This document shows positions 36,346 through 49,640 of a stretch of DNA of 64,000 nt, one piece after another; positions within the stretch are counted from its first letter, which is position 1, and the number at the start of each line of letters is the position of its first letter. The position numbers and the translations under genes are program-made. The stretch comes from Erpobdella octoculata (taxonomy: Eukaryota > Annelida > Clitellata > Hirudinida > Erpobdellidae). The stretch is from contig OZ022245.1 in NCBI GenBank assembly GCA_963978895.1, forward strand, positions 28,092,620-28,156,619. Direction: 5' to 3'. A model generated the notes under the pieces. It searched no databases. It saw nothing but the letters and a program-made list of their open reading frames with translations, and was not told where the DNA came from.

Positions 36346-39300
36346 CTACGACATCTGACCGTCGTCGCTGCAACTGGAGGTTTCCATGGGAACGCTGTTC
36401 TCCTTTTCTTCCGACTGAATCCCGATTATCCTGACCTTGGCGCGACCTTCCGTCACTCCCATTCCGTCCGCGGTCGAGCCGCTCGGAGCCGTGTACAGGA
36501 CGGACGGCTGCTGGTGCTGCGAGCTGGACTTGCCAAAGATGGATGGCAGCTTGGTCTTGCTCACGGTGAACTTGCGCTTCGGCGTTGGCGGCGGCTTAGC
36601 ATTTACAGCTGCTGTTGTTGTGCTGGCAGTTGCTGTTGCTGTGCTGACAGTTGCTGCTGGTAATGACGAAGAGCTTGTGGTTTTTACAGTATCTGCAGGA
36701 GGCATTGTTGACTGAGCCGTCGACGAAGATGATGATGAATGGTTTAGTTCTGGCTGGAATACAGATTGAAGAGTTGCCGATGCCAGTGAGTCCGTTGGTG
36801 CTGTTGTGGACGATGATGATTCTCCACAATGGGAAGTTTCAGATGACTGAACAGCCGGCTGACACTCATCGGCCGTGATCATTGTTACCGACCCCATTGA
36901 AGATTGTGACGACGATGATGACCCTGAAATCTGACCCAAGCTCGGGTAGTGGGTTTTCCCAGAAACCGGAATTTTTCCAGCAAACGGGTTTTCAACCGAA
37001 GAGATAGACGGAGACTCCAGCATCTGACAACGGAATTGGAAGCTCTTCTTGCGCTCCGACGACACCGAAGAGTTTGATTGGTCGTTGGAGAAATCCAAGC
37101 TGGAGATGTCGATTTGCATGTGCCTCTGGAGAGACTTGCGTGAATCGGCCGAGACGGACGAACCGCCAACGGAGAGCGGGTCGGAAGTCACGTGTGGTTC
37201 TTCTTCTTCTTCGTCGGGATTAGCTTCTTCGGTCTCACACGAGCAAGCAGATTCTTGACACTCAACGAGATGCTGTTGATTCAAGTTGCGATTGGTGTAC
37301 GACAGAATGTCCTCCATGTACTGACGCATGGCCTTGTCTTCATCTCCATCGCTTGTCTGGTTGTGATAATGATTGCTAACTCAGTTACAATAACAAAAAT
37401 AAATGAATGATAGCTTTTTATAGATATTTCCGATCTGAAACCCAATCATCATTTAACCTCGTTTCGAGTTCGCTCCTCTTCTAACACTTCCGTATCCATG
37501 GCAACGCAGGTCACCGACTTGTTGACCTTGAGGGACTGGGAGAGAGCCATTAGACCTGCCGTCTTCAACTGGTTGCCACGGAGATCCAGCTTTTGCAGTC
37601 TGCCGTGCTCGATGATAAACTCTGCCAGGGCCACCACACCTGAAGATAACAAACAAAAAATTGTAAATACATCTGGCAACAGAGGACACTGTCAAGTTCT
37701 TCTTGAACCCCACCAGCAAGCTGTGTACAACATTGAACTCTGACCTTCACAAGTGACTTTTATAGCCTGGAGGCCAATCCTAAGTAGGGAGTTGTTTTTT
37801 ATGAGACCCTCTTTCAGCCTGTACATCCCCTCGTCGGTGATGCTGTTATGACCGAGATTGATCGTCTCCAACGACTTGGCCGTTTTCTTTTTTTTTTAGG
37901 AGAACACGACGGTGAAGGAGTATAAAAAAAATAATTAATTATTTCTAATTAAAATCAGACATTTGTATTTTTTTATTATAACTCATAAAAATACAACAAT
38001 GATGTTTGTTATTATTTTTATTATTATAATTGTTAATTATTAATTGGCTCCGAAGCTCCTTTGACCATGGGGCCACTTTAAAAAATTCTTTTTTAATTAA
38101 TTAAGATAAGAATGAATAAATTATGCAAATTACCAGCATCTTGGAGAGCATACTCATAGAGCCCTTCGTCAGTTTGTTGTTCCAGATGACAAGAGTGTTG
38201 AGACTACAGTTCGATGATTGGGCGAGCGCCTCGAAGATGTAAGCTGCCCCGGTGTCCTATTGGTTGGAAGGAATGACACGATCAACATTTTCTTACAACC
38301 GTTATCGTAGATCGATAAACCAACTGATTTTTTTTGTTTTGCCCGCGACGTTGAAACTCTTTTGATTGCAGCTGTCTTGACACAGAACCTCTTTCATTGA
38401 CAGTTACCGTCACTAACCCTAACCCTTCACTACTATCATAATCGGTCGCTCTAAAAAATCAATCTATACAATCATCATCATGACCACCTGAAGGTTATTA
38501 TTCCTAAGGTCGATCAGCTGTAGATTGCCGTTGTCCTTGACAAGGTTTGCGATCTGCAGTCCGTCCGACGGGTTGAAGCGGTTGTCGCCGAGATATACAT
38601 CGCGGACTGACCGGTTGCTACGCAGTCCGGAGGCTTAAATAAACATATAAAGCGGGTTTAATTTATAGAAACCGAAACTAACAGGTTAGATAACACAAAA
38701 TTCTAAACGACTTTTATAAACTCGATGAGAAACGAGGTTGATCTTATAAGGAACGAAAAAAAAACCGTTACGTAAAAATTTTTTTAAAATGATCAAATAA
38801 AATCAACTGAAATCATTCTTTACAAAATTTCTGGAAGTTATAATAAAATATTATGAATAATAATAATAACAAATCAACTCCCCCTTAAAAAAACAACCCA
38901 AAGACCGTGTTCAACCCACCGAGAAGCTGGAGACTTCGTCCCGGACTGATGGAGTTTTGTAGATGGACAGTGGTGAGGTTCGTGCAGTACTGAATGCCCC
39001 TGATGAACTGAGAGAACGAGTACTCGGGCACTACCGAGTGTCTTGCCTCGAGGCATTTCAAGGAGCGAGACTGCAAGGGTTTATGATGGAGGAAGGTAAA
39101 ATGTGGTATGAGTCAGTTGGTTAATGAAACAGCCGTTGGATGGATGGATGGAAAGATGAATGGATGGTAAGAAGAGTGAATGAGCAAACACATATATATA
39201 TTTATGTATAGATGGATGAATAAAAATACGGCTTCATCAGTAATTGAAATTTAGATACTATAATTTAAAATTGTGGGGATTAAATAAAAGACAAAACACA

Positions 39301-41017
39301 AGGTGAGTAAAATGAACAAACAAGAGAGCATGCACAGACACAAACACACATACGAAGATAGACAGACAACCACACATGCAGATTTTAAAGGAAATATAGT
39401 TTGTTTTATTCCTCAGTAACTGAAAGGTTAAAGTTCAACTACTGGGTCACCACACAAACAAAAACATCACAAACACTAACTAGATTACCAACTTATTAAT
39501 GAACAGCTGTTGAGGGACCTATGAGCCTATGATATTATTACATTTCACAGTTCACACTAACTATGACATTATCACATTTCAGACTGTGTGAACAATTCAA
39601 TTACTCATGTCTCAGATGTAGTTAGGGTTGACACTACAGGTGCAATAAACCCCAATGGCAACAATGATACCTATAAATAAAATACCTGGGAAAATATTAT
39701 AAGTTCATGGTTTATATATCTCTCTCTCAGGAGTGTCCCACCTCTCATAGGTGAAAGAATTCAGAAAGGAATGCAGCCTGCATTCTAAGATAACTGATCT
39801 ACTTGTGGGATTGTATGCAAATGACCCATCAGTTAATTAAAATTCAAAGAATGAAAACCAATCCCCCCTACACCTCTAGTCTGATTAATTAATATTAATT
39901 ATAGCCATTCCTAATTGAAGTTATTTATATCTATTACTGCGGTGGGACTTTCCTCCCTCCGATATTGATTATATCTTTCTTTTTTCACCACATCCTTTAT
40001 ACAGTTTAATCATGCAACGTTTATTCTTATAATTCTTAAAGTAAGGCATAGATTTGCTTGTATGTATGTATGTATGTATGTATGTATGTGTGTGTATGTA
40101 TATGTGTGTGTATGTATATGTGTGTGTGTATGTAAGCATGAACAAACATTCACCTGGTTTAATAGTTCAAAAGTTCAGAGGTGAGACCCACCTGTTTCAG
40201 ATAGTTGCCACAGGCTTGCCATCCTCTGTTACCCACGTGAGAGTTTGATGATAGGATGAGTCTTATGCATGGCTCATAATAGTTCAAAAGGTCAAACATC
40301 ACAGCTGCAGTCTGCACGAATAAATTCAAATTAACAACATTACTCAGCTAATTAATTATGTTAATCAGCTAATTAATTATGTTATTAAAATGAACAAAAT
40401 TTCATTTATCACAATGAAAGAAAATATTGAACTTTATTACTTCATAAATGAATAAATTACATATTAATATGCAAGCAGGCATATTAATAAGCTGCCATTT
40501 CATTAAGTACATTTCATTCATTAATCCAAACAATCATCATTATCATCAGTACCACTCCTTACATATGACTCTACACATAAATAAGAAACTAGGTCACAAT
40601 TGTAAACATTTGTAGTTGCCCGTAGCAACTGAATGCAAAATATAGTCCTACCACTCCTACCATCTAGTGAAAGTGAAATTATTTAAGTTTTTTTATAGGG
40701 AAAGTGTCTTGCTTTCTCTTTGCTTGTTATTTTTCATTAAATTCCATACTGGACGTTGGTGGAGATTGAAATATAAACATGCAAGCTCCATAGCTAAGCA
40801 GTGGTGGTTCATGCAATGTTGTTGTGCACCTACCTACAAACCTTCGCTTTTGCCAGATGGAAAACTCAGCAACACACAGACAACAGGAGAGTTACAAATC
40901 ATGAAAATCCACCTCCACATCTATTATTATTATTATTATTACTATCAAGTCAACCTACTCAATCACTAAATATCTATGCATCTGCTATGTCTACCTATTC
41001 ATCAAAATCTCTTATTA

Positions 41018-41091
<74 letters not shown>

Positions 41092-41248
41092 GTACTACTA
41101 CTACTACACCGAAACACACTCTTATTATTCATCTGTTGTTGCTGCACACACTCAGCTATGACGTAATTTGAGATGACCACCCACGTCATCATTGACTCAA
41201 TGACTCGTCGTCATCGTCATCACAACCATCACCTCCACTGGTCTATAA

Positions 41249-41324
<76 letters not shown>

Positions 41325-44300
41325 CTGTGTCATGATTTGTTCAAAGCGTGGAAACACATTAAAAAGACCAGCTGACCTGAATGCAAGACAGGAAGACTGA
41401 GTGACCGACAAATATAGAGGATGGAAAAAAACAAATAAAAAAAAACTACGAAATAACGACGACTGACTGCGCACCTGCATGCTAAAGCAGGTATTCGCTG
41501 GTCTGGTCGAAACACTCATCCTGATCCTGATGATGATTTTATTATAATCACATCTGATGTCGTCAACCAATCAAGTTCGCCTATATTTTCATCATCATCA
41601 TCATCATCGTCGTCATTTTTAATTATAGTCACTCACTTATACTATTAAACCAAGCGATCAGATCTGTGAAGTACTGTTGTGCACCTTATAGTACACCTGT
41701 CTTTACGCGTGTGTGTACCTGGTTATGTGTGTGTACCTGTTCATATGTGTGTGGCAAAAACCAACCGTGATAAACTGATAATATATATCTCCTAGGGTAT
41801 GTTATCCAAGGGCGACTCAAGCCCACGTTACGCCATCGACTAGAAGTGATATATGATTGAGCGAACAAAAAATGATATAAACGTTAACAAGAAATTGGCA
41901 AATAATGAAACGATTATATCTGCGTTTTTTGTGTTAATATATGGATCTTATAATTTTACGCTATTCTATAGATAATGATGATGATGATAATAATGATCCG
42001 GCGTCAGCTCATGTTGCACTGGATGATACCAAATTGAGCTACTTAGCGGCGAAGCTAATTTACATCGGCTAGGTACTTTCACTTTCGCTAGGGGGCACTT
42101 TTTTGCGTGTTGTGATTCTATCTATATACAGTCGGTGCACTTTCAAGGCTACTACTGGATAAAATGCTGACAAACAGAATAATAATTATCGTTTTTATGT
42201 AAATAAATCTCTCGCTAATTAGGTTTTTTTTTTATAATAGTTTATAGTTCTTTATAGCACATGTTTTAAGACTTAAATGGCTGTATGTATGAAGTACATA
42301 AGTACTTCCTGTTGTGGATGGTAATTTGATCTTTTTAACTTTTCCCTCCTCCTTTCTCCAGGCTTGGGACTGGCTTGCAAAAGCAAGGCGGAGTTTCGCT
42401 AATTAGGTGTCGAAAAAAAAAGACCACACTGTCGCTATTCCCAAGCCATGATGAAACAGATGAGCGAACTAACCACTGCACCAAGTGCCAACATGAATGC
42501 AATGCTGCTAACATTTCAGGAGATGGCCCTTGAGTAAAATATTATCGCACTACATCTGTGGTGGTGAGTTTTCCATCTGGTAAAAGTGACGGTTTGTAGG
42601 TAGGTGCACAACAACACTGCATGAACCACCACTGGTTAGTTATGGAGTTGTCATACGATTTTTTGTGTTTTAAATCAATAGATAGAAGGAACGCATTCAG
42701 GCGTGTCGAACACAACAAACCTAAAAGCAAAAGAATATCTTCGCTAAATCTATGGCACTTTCCAGCCAAACAGTTTGAGCATGTCTAATTCCAATTCTGT
42801 GCCACAAAGTCTGGCAACATGCTACTATGACTTGACCACCTTTATCTAAACATTCACTTCAATCAGAGAGATATATTATAATATATTCAAGTAACTATGC
42901 TGAATCTGAAAGTAAATTTGATATCACCGGTATTTATACTGGCTTTCATCAAACATGCAAATTCAGTTTTTTTTTCATCAACTCAATAAATATGACAGCT
43001 CAACAAACAGGCTATTTCAACATGAATTTATTTATATAGCGCCAGATAAAGTCAGAGGTGCTTACGAAGGTTCCTTTGGAATAGGAAACATCATCAACAA
43101 ACAATGATCAGGTCATTGTTGATGGTGATGAAATAAATAAAAATCATGACAGAGGAAGCCTTTCCGCATTCACTACCACCATCATCCTTATAACCAACTG
43201 TTCCATGGAAGCCTAGTGGTCATCATCATCATCATCATCGTCACCACCGGCACAGCCTTTAGGCAAACCCGCCAATAACTGAAGCGTTATTGAAAAACGT
43301 CATTCAATTTTTATGTCTTCTTTTCATATAGTATTTCTGTGACCTTACTTCATTGCAGTCCCCATCTCCAACATCATCATCATGATCATCATCATCACAT
43401 CATCATCATCATCATCATCATCACAAACATTAACACCACCATAAGCAGCCAAACTAACCTGTTCGCAGAGCTCGGTAGATTCCAGATCAACAGTCTCGAA
43501 CTGGACTCTCTTAAAAATGGTCTCCAATGTTTCGCAGACCTTCCAGTCTATTGCCATCCCTGTTTCCATGACAACAGATGTAATGAATGGTACAACAGAT
43601 GTAACAGCATTAGGCAATAACAACAATAAAAGATTTTAATTTTTAAAGAGAATGAGGTAAAAGCTGTTCTAAAGTTGAACATGGTAAAAAAAAGAGAAAA
43701 AGAGAGAGAGAGAGAGAGACAGACAGAGTGAGAGAGAGAGGAACAGATAGACAGAAAAAAAGATAAGCAATTTTATTACATCACAATTAAGCCAATACTA
43801 ATTTCCACAGCAACCACTAAAATACACTTGAAAGAAATAATCGCACCATCTGCAGGTAAGAAAAACAACAACAACACCAAGTTCTGGGAAATTCCAAGAA
43901 GAGCTATCTAGATTTTTCCCCCAATGACAAACTCCGGAAATCCCAGAGAGAGAGAAAGAGAGAGAGAGAGAGGATAGAATGAAAGAGATGCACAAAGAAA
44001 GAAAGTTGGCATGAAATAGAAAAGAAAAGATGGAAAAAAAAGCAAAAGATATAAAGCATCTCCTGTAAGCACTGAATAGAAATAAATAGAAAGGGAAAGC
44101 AGCACGTTGGAAATCCCACCTTTCAGAGTAAACAGGTCGCTTCTCTTTTCAAAGTCTTTTATTTCCTGAATGGAATGAAAAAATAAAGCAGTATTTATTT
44201 ATATCATTCAATTTATTTATTTATTCATTTCATTGCATTTTTATTTTATAAACCAGATATTCCATCAAATCGTAGAGCACTATACAGTTATATTATTTAA

Positions 44301-47300
44301 AGATGGCTTATTGAAAAATCAAACAAAATGTTGAAGTTCAAGGAACTCTCTCGAATACTAATTAAAATTAAACCGGAGAGCTACAGAGTTTATTAGCAGG
44401 TGTTCTAATCTAATAAGTACCCCTGCAGGTAACCTCATTAGTAGTTCACAAGAGGTCACTTCATTAAAACATTATTATTCAATCAATCAGTGTTATTGTA
44501 TCATTAGTACGATAGATGGTGATGATTATGATGAGGGTGATGATGATGATAATAATGATGGTGATGATAATGATGGTGATGATGATGACTGCCAGCTAGC
44601 AGATGGTATCCAGTAAAATGGAGTCATCAGACAGAAGGAGGAAGGAAGAAGTTATCTTGTTGGGAGAACAATGGATAAGAAAGTCCTGGCTGGGTGGCTT
44701 AGTGAGAAGTTAAGAAAGAGAAAGTAAAAACAGAAGAGAAGTTACAACAAACAACATGTCAAAGGTCAATCAGGTCTGAATAGCATCAAAAGTGCAAAGA
44801 AGAAATGCATTCCTGAATGGCAAAGTTGATCTCTAGCAGTAATAATACTAATAATATCCCCATTAGTGATACACAAATATCATCTTTATCATCATACATT
44901 CTAGCAATATTATCTACATTTGTGATACACAAATATCATCCGTATCATCATCCATCAGTACTCAGTACTAATACTTGTACCAGCTAATAAACACATCACC
45001 ACTCTCTACCTGGCATAGAACAGCATCTACAATTTAAAGAAATATTAGCACTAAACATCAAAGGCGTACAATTATTATTATTCACCACCCTGAATTCATG
45101 GTAATGATGATGATGATGATGATGATAATAATGACGATGATGATAATGATGATACTGATAATATCATCCTGATATATTATACATTATATAAAAACAGAAG
45201 ATGCTTTTGATTACAGCATAGCAATTTTTCCTCATTGAATCATCAAATAGGAGAATATTTGTAAGATGACTGACAGATTATAATTAATCATAGAGGTTGG
45301 GAAAAGATATTAAAAGTAAACAAGATAACACAAAAGATTTTAAAAGTAAACAAGATAATACATATTAGAGATAAACAAGATAGCACAGAGATATTATTAC
45401 ATCACTGAAAATTAAGACCTATTAATAAGAATATTAGGCTGAATGAACACCTGATAACTCAATAACTATGATGATCACATTAAAGTCACACATATGAACT
45501 CCATTAAATTTAATTAAATGACCTAGATTCAACGACACAATACTTTTTGCACAGAACATAACAATTATTGTGAACTAGTTGACCTGATAAACACAAAAAC
45601 CTTTCACCTTTTCCCACAGTCAATCATAGAAAAGTAGGCCGCTTAATTAAACAAGCAATACTCATAAAGAACTAAATTAGTAAACTCTGTAGAAAGTTTG
45701 ATGGGCTACTGACCCGGTCCAACATCATATGTTAACTCAACCCCTGTACAAGTTACAAGCTATTCAGCAGGGAGAGGTGTGGAAGAAAAGTGACCAACCA
45801 ATAATTAAATTAAATAAATTTGAGAACATAACTGTGTAGCAGAGTCATTCATTAGTTTATCCCTGTATGTATGTATGTATGTATGTATGTATGTATGTAT
45901 GTATGTATGAAAATAAAGAATTTCTCCAGAAAACAGCAAGCCAACCTACATACAGTTCATTCAGATTTTCAAGTTTTTCTTTAAAACCTACATAAATTCA
46001 AGAAGTTATTACCAATGTAATACTACCACTACTAACTGCTACTTTTATTGGAGCTACTGTTGCCACCACCACTACCACCATCACCACTAGTACCGCAGCA
46101 ATTATAATTTCAAAAGACCACAGCTGAAGACATAAAAAGAAAAACTGGGCAATCATCATCATCACAACCACCAGAAAAAGATTACAATGAATGAAAGAAG
46201 GAAAAATTCTCCTTGATTTTTCAGCTGGTAATTTTCCTTGGCACGAGGCTTCCAGAAGGTTCTTCATTGTTTTTATTTTGTTTTTCTATCAATCTGCGTT
46301 TATTTTTTCTTGTTTGTTTGTCTCTAAGTATCTCTCTTTGTACATCTTATGCAGTTTGTTTGTTTGTTTGTCCCTTTCTTTGTATGACCCATTATTTGCA
46401 TGTTTTGTTTGATACTTTGTACAACCCGTTGTTTGTTTCCTTCTTCGTATTATCCGTTATTTATACGATTGTCTCGTTTTTAAAGTATGTTTTTTTAGGC
46501 ATTTTACGTATAATTGTGTAACTCTGCTAAAGGTATGCAAAAAAACCCCAATACATGTACAACCATGTGTGTGTGTCTTTTGCCTTGATCGGAAAGATCG
46601 TACTACATTGTACTATTTCAAATTACAACACAGTGACTGACGTACGGACATAAATAAAACAAACATTAAGCAATGTACGTGTTACGACCATCCATCCTGT
46701 AATAATATTTACTGACTGACTGACTCACCTTCAATTGTGACACGACGTTTTCGAACGGCTCGATGTCGTACAGTGCGCACGAGTCCCGGTATGAAGACAG
46801 GAGCTCCTCTGTGGAACACTCGCTAGCTGTATTGTCCAATCGAGAAAAAGAAATATTCAAAACAAACAGATTTTAAACAAAAATAAAGATACTACATAAT
46901 CAGAAACGATAACTTAATCAGCTGTCACATCATATATACCAAATCAATGCACTTTAAACTATATCTGCAGTGATAAAGTAAATTAATTATTTCATTTATG
47001 GTTATTTATATATCAAATCACAATAATATAAATATATTTATAATCATATAATAATTTAATTTATAATTGCATGGTAATTTATAATTGCATGTTAATTCAT
47101 AATTGTATGTTAATTTATAATTGTATGTTAATTTATAATTGTATGTTAATTTATAATTGTATGTTAATTTATAATTGTATGTTAATTTATAATTGTATGT
47201 TAATTTAAATATCTCCTCAACTATTTTAATTCCTAATTAAAATAATTTGAGTAAGCAAAAATTCTATTTTTATGAAAAAATACAACAAGCCACTCATTCA

Positions 47301-48470
47301 ATGAAAACATAACTCAGCAGCATAATAGAAAAAAAACTCCTAACGATCTTTCCACGGATTAGAAGGATCGACATATCCGGTGACCAGCTGCCCATCACTA
47401 GGAAACCTGACGTGGTGTCCTTTTTTGTTGGGGGTCGCCGACACCACCATCCCCTCGTCATCTTTTTCTTTTCCCGTTCCCGACTGAGACGTCGTGCGAC
47501 AAGGAGCAGGGCTACCGCCCATGGAACGTTCTTCGTAATTTTTCAAGTCTTCTGCCAACGAGAAAACATTATTCAGAGTTTCTTTTGAAGAGGTCACGGG
47601 TTCAGCTACGACCGGCAGATTTGCTGGAAGTGGATCGACGTCGATCAATGTTTCCACCGGTGTCTGAACGGGAGCACCGAGCTGCTGTGTCAGGTGATTA
47701 TCCGGATCGAGATCGCAAACGACAAAGTTGCTGCCGATCTTCCTCTTTTCCAGATCTTCGTCAAAATTGTTATACTGGATGAGATTCTCCAGGTTAATCT
47801 CAAAAACCGAGTCGTTTAAATCGGAAAACTTTGATGATTGGTGCGATGACAGACTGGAGACGTCGCTCGATTGGTCGTCGCCAAGACTACAGAGTTCAGT
47901 GTCGAGTTCGTTTTCTTGTAAATTTGTTGTCTCGGTAGGATCGATTTGAATGAAATGTTCATCAACGTTATCGTTATTGTTATTGTTGCAAGTATTGTTG
48001 CAGCACGAGGTTTCGACGAAGACGTTCGGTATCTGATCGTCGCGGTCGATCCCCTGGATGTCCGGCGAGTAGCCTTGAATCGTCGAGGTAGATTCGGAAT
48101 GATTGCGCTCAACTGTTTCGTCGATTCCATTGATTTCGGATCTTCTCATCGGCGGCTGGATGATGAGCGTTACGTCAGATAAACTTTCTTCAACATCTGA
48201 ATCTTTTATTGCTTCTTCCGTAACTGCGTCTACGGCCGTTGGAGTTGTGACGACTGTAGTTAGTGTAGTTGCCACTGACGCCGACGACGAGTAACCTTCA
48301 GCGGGTCCATCAAAGCTGAAAAGAGATAGCGAAGACGAGGAAGATAACATTGATGATGAAGAAAGCGAAATGTCCGTATCGCTGGAAGAAAAATGGACGT
48401 TCATATCTCTGGAGTTCGGTTTGTCATCAATTGTCAACGAACCATGAAGAAGTCCGACCACATCCATCAT
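36346..48470 (-). CDS. PPP1R37: PPP1R37-like leucine-rich-repeat PP1 regulatory protein
   Basis: The family binds and inhibits protein phosphatase 1. Exons in transcription order: 48470-47345, 46826-46729, 44165-44120, 43559-43459, 40311-40192, 39070-38920, 38633-38488, 38256-38134, 37886-37745 (or from 37874), 37639-37458, 37356-36346. They sum to 1,081 aa (or 1,077), all phases consistent. The first exon codes a 350-residue Ser/Asp-rich N-terminal extension, then KGHHVRFPSDGQLVTGYVDP, equivalent to the vertebrate KRVTFPSDEDIV segment; HHVRF (47403-47417) fits an RVxF PP1-docking motif. Leucine-rich repeats follow (VHLQNSISPG, VYLGDNRFN, LQLIDLRNNNL, NTLVIWNNKLT, ETINLGHNSITDEG, KLDLRGNQLKTAG). 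The last exon is a Ser/Thr-rich disordered tail ending DDGQMS. The acceptor of exon 37886 lacks a pyrimidine tract. Introns carry several microsatellites. Confidence 0.95.
40061..40135. repeat. (TATG)n/(TGTG)n microsatellite in a PPP1R37 intron
   Basis: TATG tetramers at about 40061-40090 pass into TGTGTATG, directly downstream (minus strand) of exon 40311-40192. Confidence 0.9.
40786..40870 (+). repeat. Inverted dispersed repeat, copy 1 (possible coding fragment)
   Basis: 85 bp matching the reverse complement of 42563-42647 with about 7 mismatches by eye. In the frame giving WWFMQCCCAPTYKPSLLPDG, the four differences inside this core are all silent third-position changes. Weaker similarity (LKYKH versus LKHKK) extends upstream of both. 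It lies in the PPP1R37 intron 40312-43458 on the opposite strand to the gene. No splice borders or full gene are visible, so it is called a repeat. Confidence 0.75.
41020..41107. repeat. (ACT)n microsatellite
   Basis: About 88 bp of ACT with one AGT variant, in the same PPP1R37 intron. Confidence 0.95.
41250..41321. repeat. (CA)n microsatellite
   Basis: About 72 bp of perfect CA dinucleotides in the same intron. Confidence 0.97.
42085..42098 (+). promoter_or_regulatory. CTCF-like motif
   Basis: TCGCTAGGGGGCAC agrees with the CCASYAGRKGGCRS core at 12 of 14 positions, including the whole right half. It is a single hit in 64 kb, so chance is possible. Confidence 0.25.
42563..42647 (-). repeat. 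Inverted dispersed repeat, copy 2 (possible coding fragment)
   Basis: Partner of 40786-40870 in opposite orientation, 1.7 kb away in the same intron. The minus-strand frame reads NQWWFMQCCCAPTYKPSLL and on into TTTDVVR before a stop. Confidence 0.75.
43374..43426. repeat. (CAT)n run next to PPP1R37 exon 43559-43459
   Basis: CATCATCAT with a few interruptions, just downstream (minus strand) of the exon's donor. Confidence 0.85.
44166..46728 (-). other. PPP1R37 intron 2, noncoding
   Basis: No exon recognised. It contains GATGAT runs at about 44520-44590 and 45105-45160, a roughly 55-bp duplication around GTGATACACAAATATCAT (44850-44955), a GTAAACAAGATAA repeat (45310-45370) and a (TATG)n run (45867-45909). 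Confidence 0.6.
47050..47205. repeat. Tandem repeat, 18-bp unit, in PPP1R37 intron 1
   Basis: About eight copies of TTTATAATTGTATGTTAA, the first ones slightly diverged (GCATG, TTCAT), the later ones identical. Located about 140-290 bp downstream (minus strand) of the first exon's donor. Confidence 0.93.
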
Positions 48471-49640
48471 TTGCCCGAATAACGATATACTGATATACGT
48501 TTAAAAACGTCAAAATAATTGAGTGCCCATGAGATGAAAGTACGTTCCTCATGTAACGCGATCGCTCGCCCTTTTTTTTCTCTCGTCGTTCACAAATAAT
48601 AGGTCGTAAAATACAAAATACCTAAACAGTAGATCCATTGACGCATCTTAAAATAGCTCAAGGGCTGAACAGTGACTTCTTTAAAAAAAATAACAAAGGT
48701 GCATTAATTATAAAATTTTAATTTAGTTTTGTTGAGTTGCAATAGAAAAAAATTAAATATTTTTACACGACAAATTGATAAAACGGATAAAACAATAAAT
48801 TAAACTATGCAGTCAATTTATTGCAACGTTAGTTTTTAGTTATACGATACAATACAATATAATATAAAATAATACTTATATTGCACCCTTAGTAAAACAA
48901 AAAGTTTTTCGCAAAAGCACGCAATTCATCAACATCTCCTTATCAAAAAACTTATTAAAAAGTTATGTCATTAGCCTAATTTTAAATTGTTTAATGTGAT
49001 CGTGTCTATAGAATGACAAAAATGCACTGGCAAGCTGTTCCATTTGACCAGACCTAGAGGCGAGACCGGATTGAGATGAAATCATCCTTGCTGGCAGAAC
49101 GCAGACGTCACCATGGAGTACAGAAGTAAAGGGGTTTCAAGAACGGTGAGGGTAGACCAGCCACCGAGGTGGTCAGCAGTCAACAGTCGCTAAAATTAGT
49201 GCGCGCAGGCGTGTAATAAAAGTTATTACGCAATTGTACACTGTTAAAGTGTTAAAGATCAAAGGAAGTGCCCCTGTAATCGAAAAATAACACATAATGA
49301 GATTTAAAAAATTTCCTCATTTTTGACTGGCTTTTTCTACTTATTTTTTAATTTGTAAGTTTTTGAAAATAATTGGTTTGTTTACTTTCGATATTCCTGG
49401 TGATCGCAATATTCTGATTGGTCCGATTAGAGAATCACTTTAAAAAGATTAGTCAACAATTACTTTTACCAAATGATGTAGCAAATTATTTGTAAAAGTC
49501 ATGCATTTAAAGCGGCTGTCTCGTTACTCAGTTGGTGCTTAGCTGGAACTGGTGATCATCGTCTATCTATCCATCTATCCTATCTTTAGCTTGGCTTTTA
49601 AAAGTTGTCTCACAAAAGATTGAAAAGCACCACAAAGCAA
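48471..49640. promoter_or_regulatory. Divergent intergenic region between PPP1R37 and NEURL2 genes
   Basis: 1,170 bp separate the two start codons, which face away from each other. It must hold both 5' UTRs and promoters unless extra 5' exons exist. No TATA box at a convincing place, and no CpG-dense core, was noted. AT-rich near 48700-48900. Confidence 0.5.
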
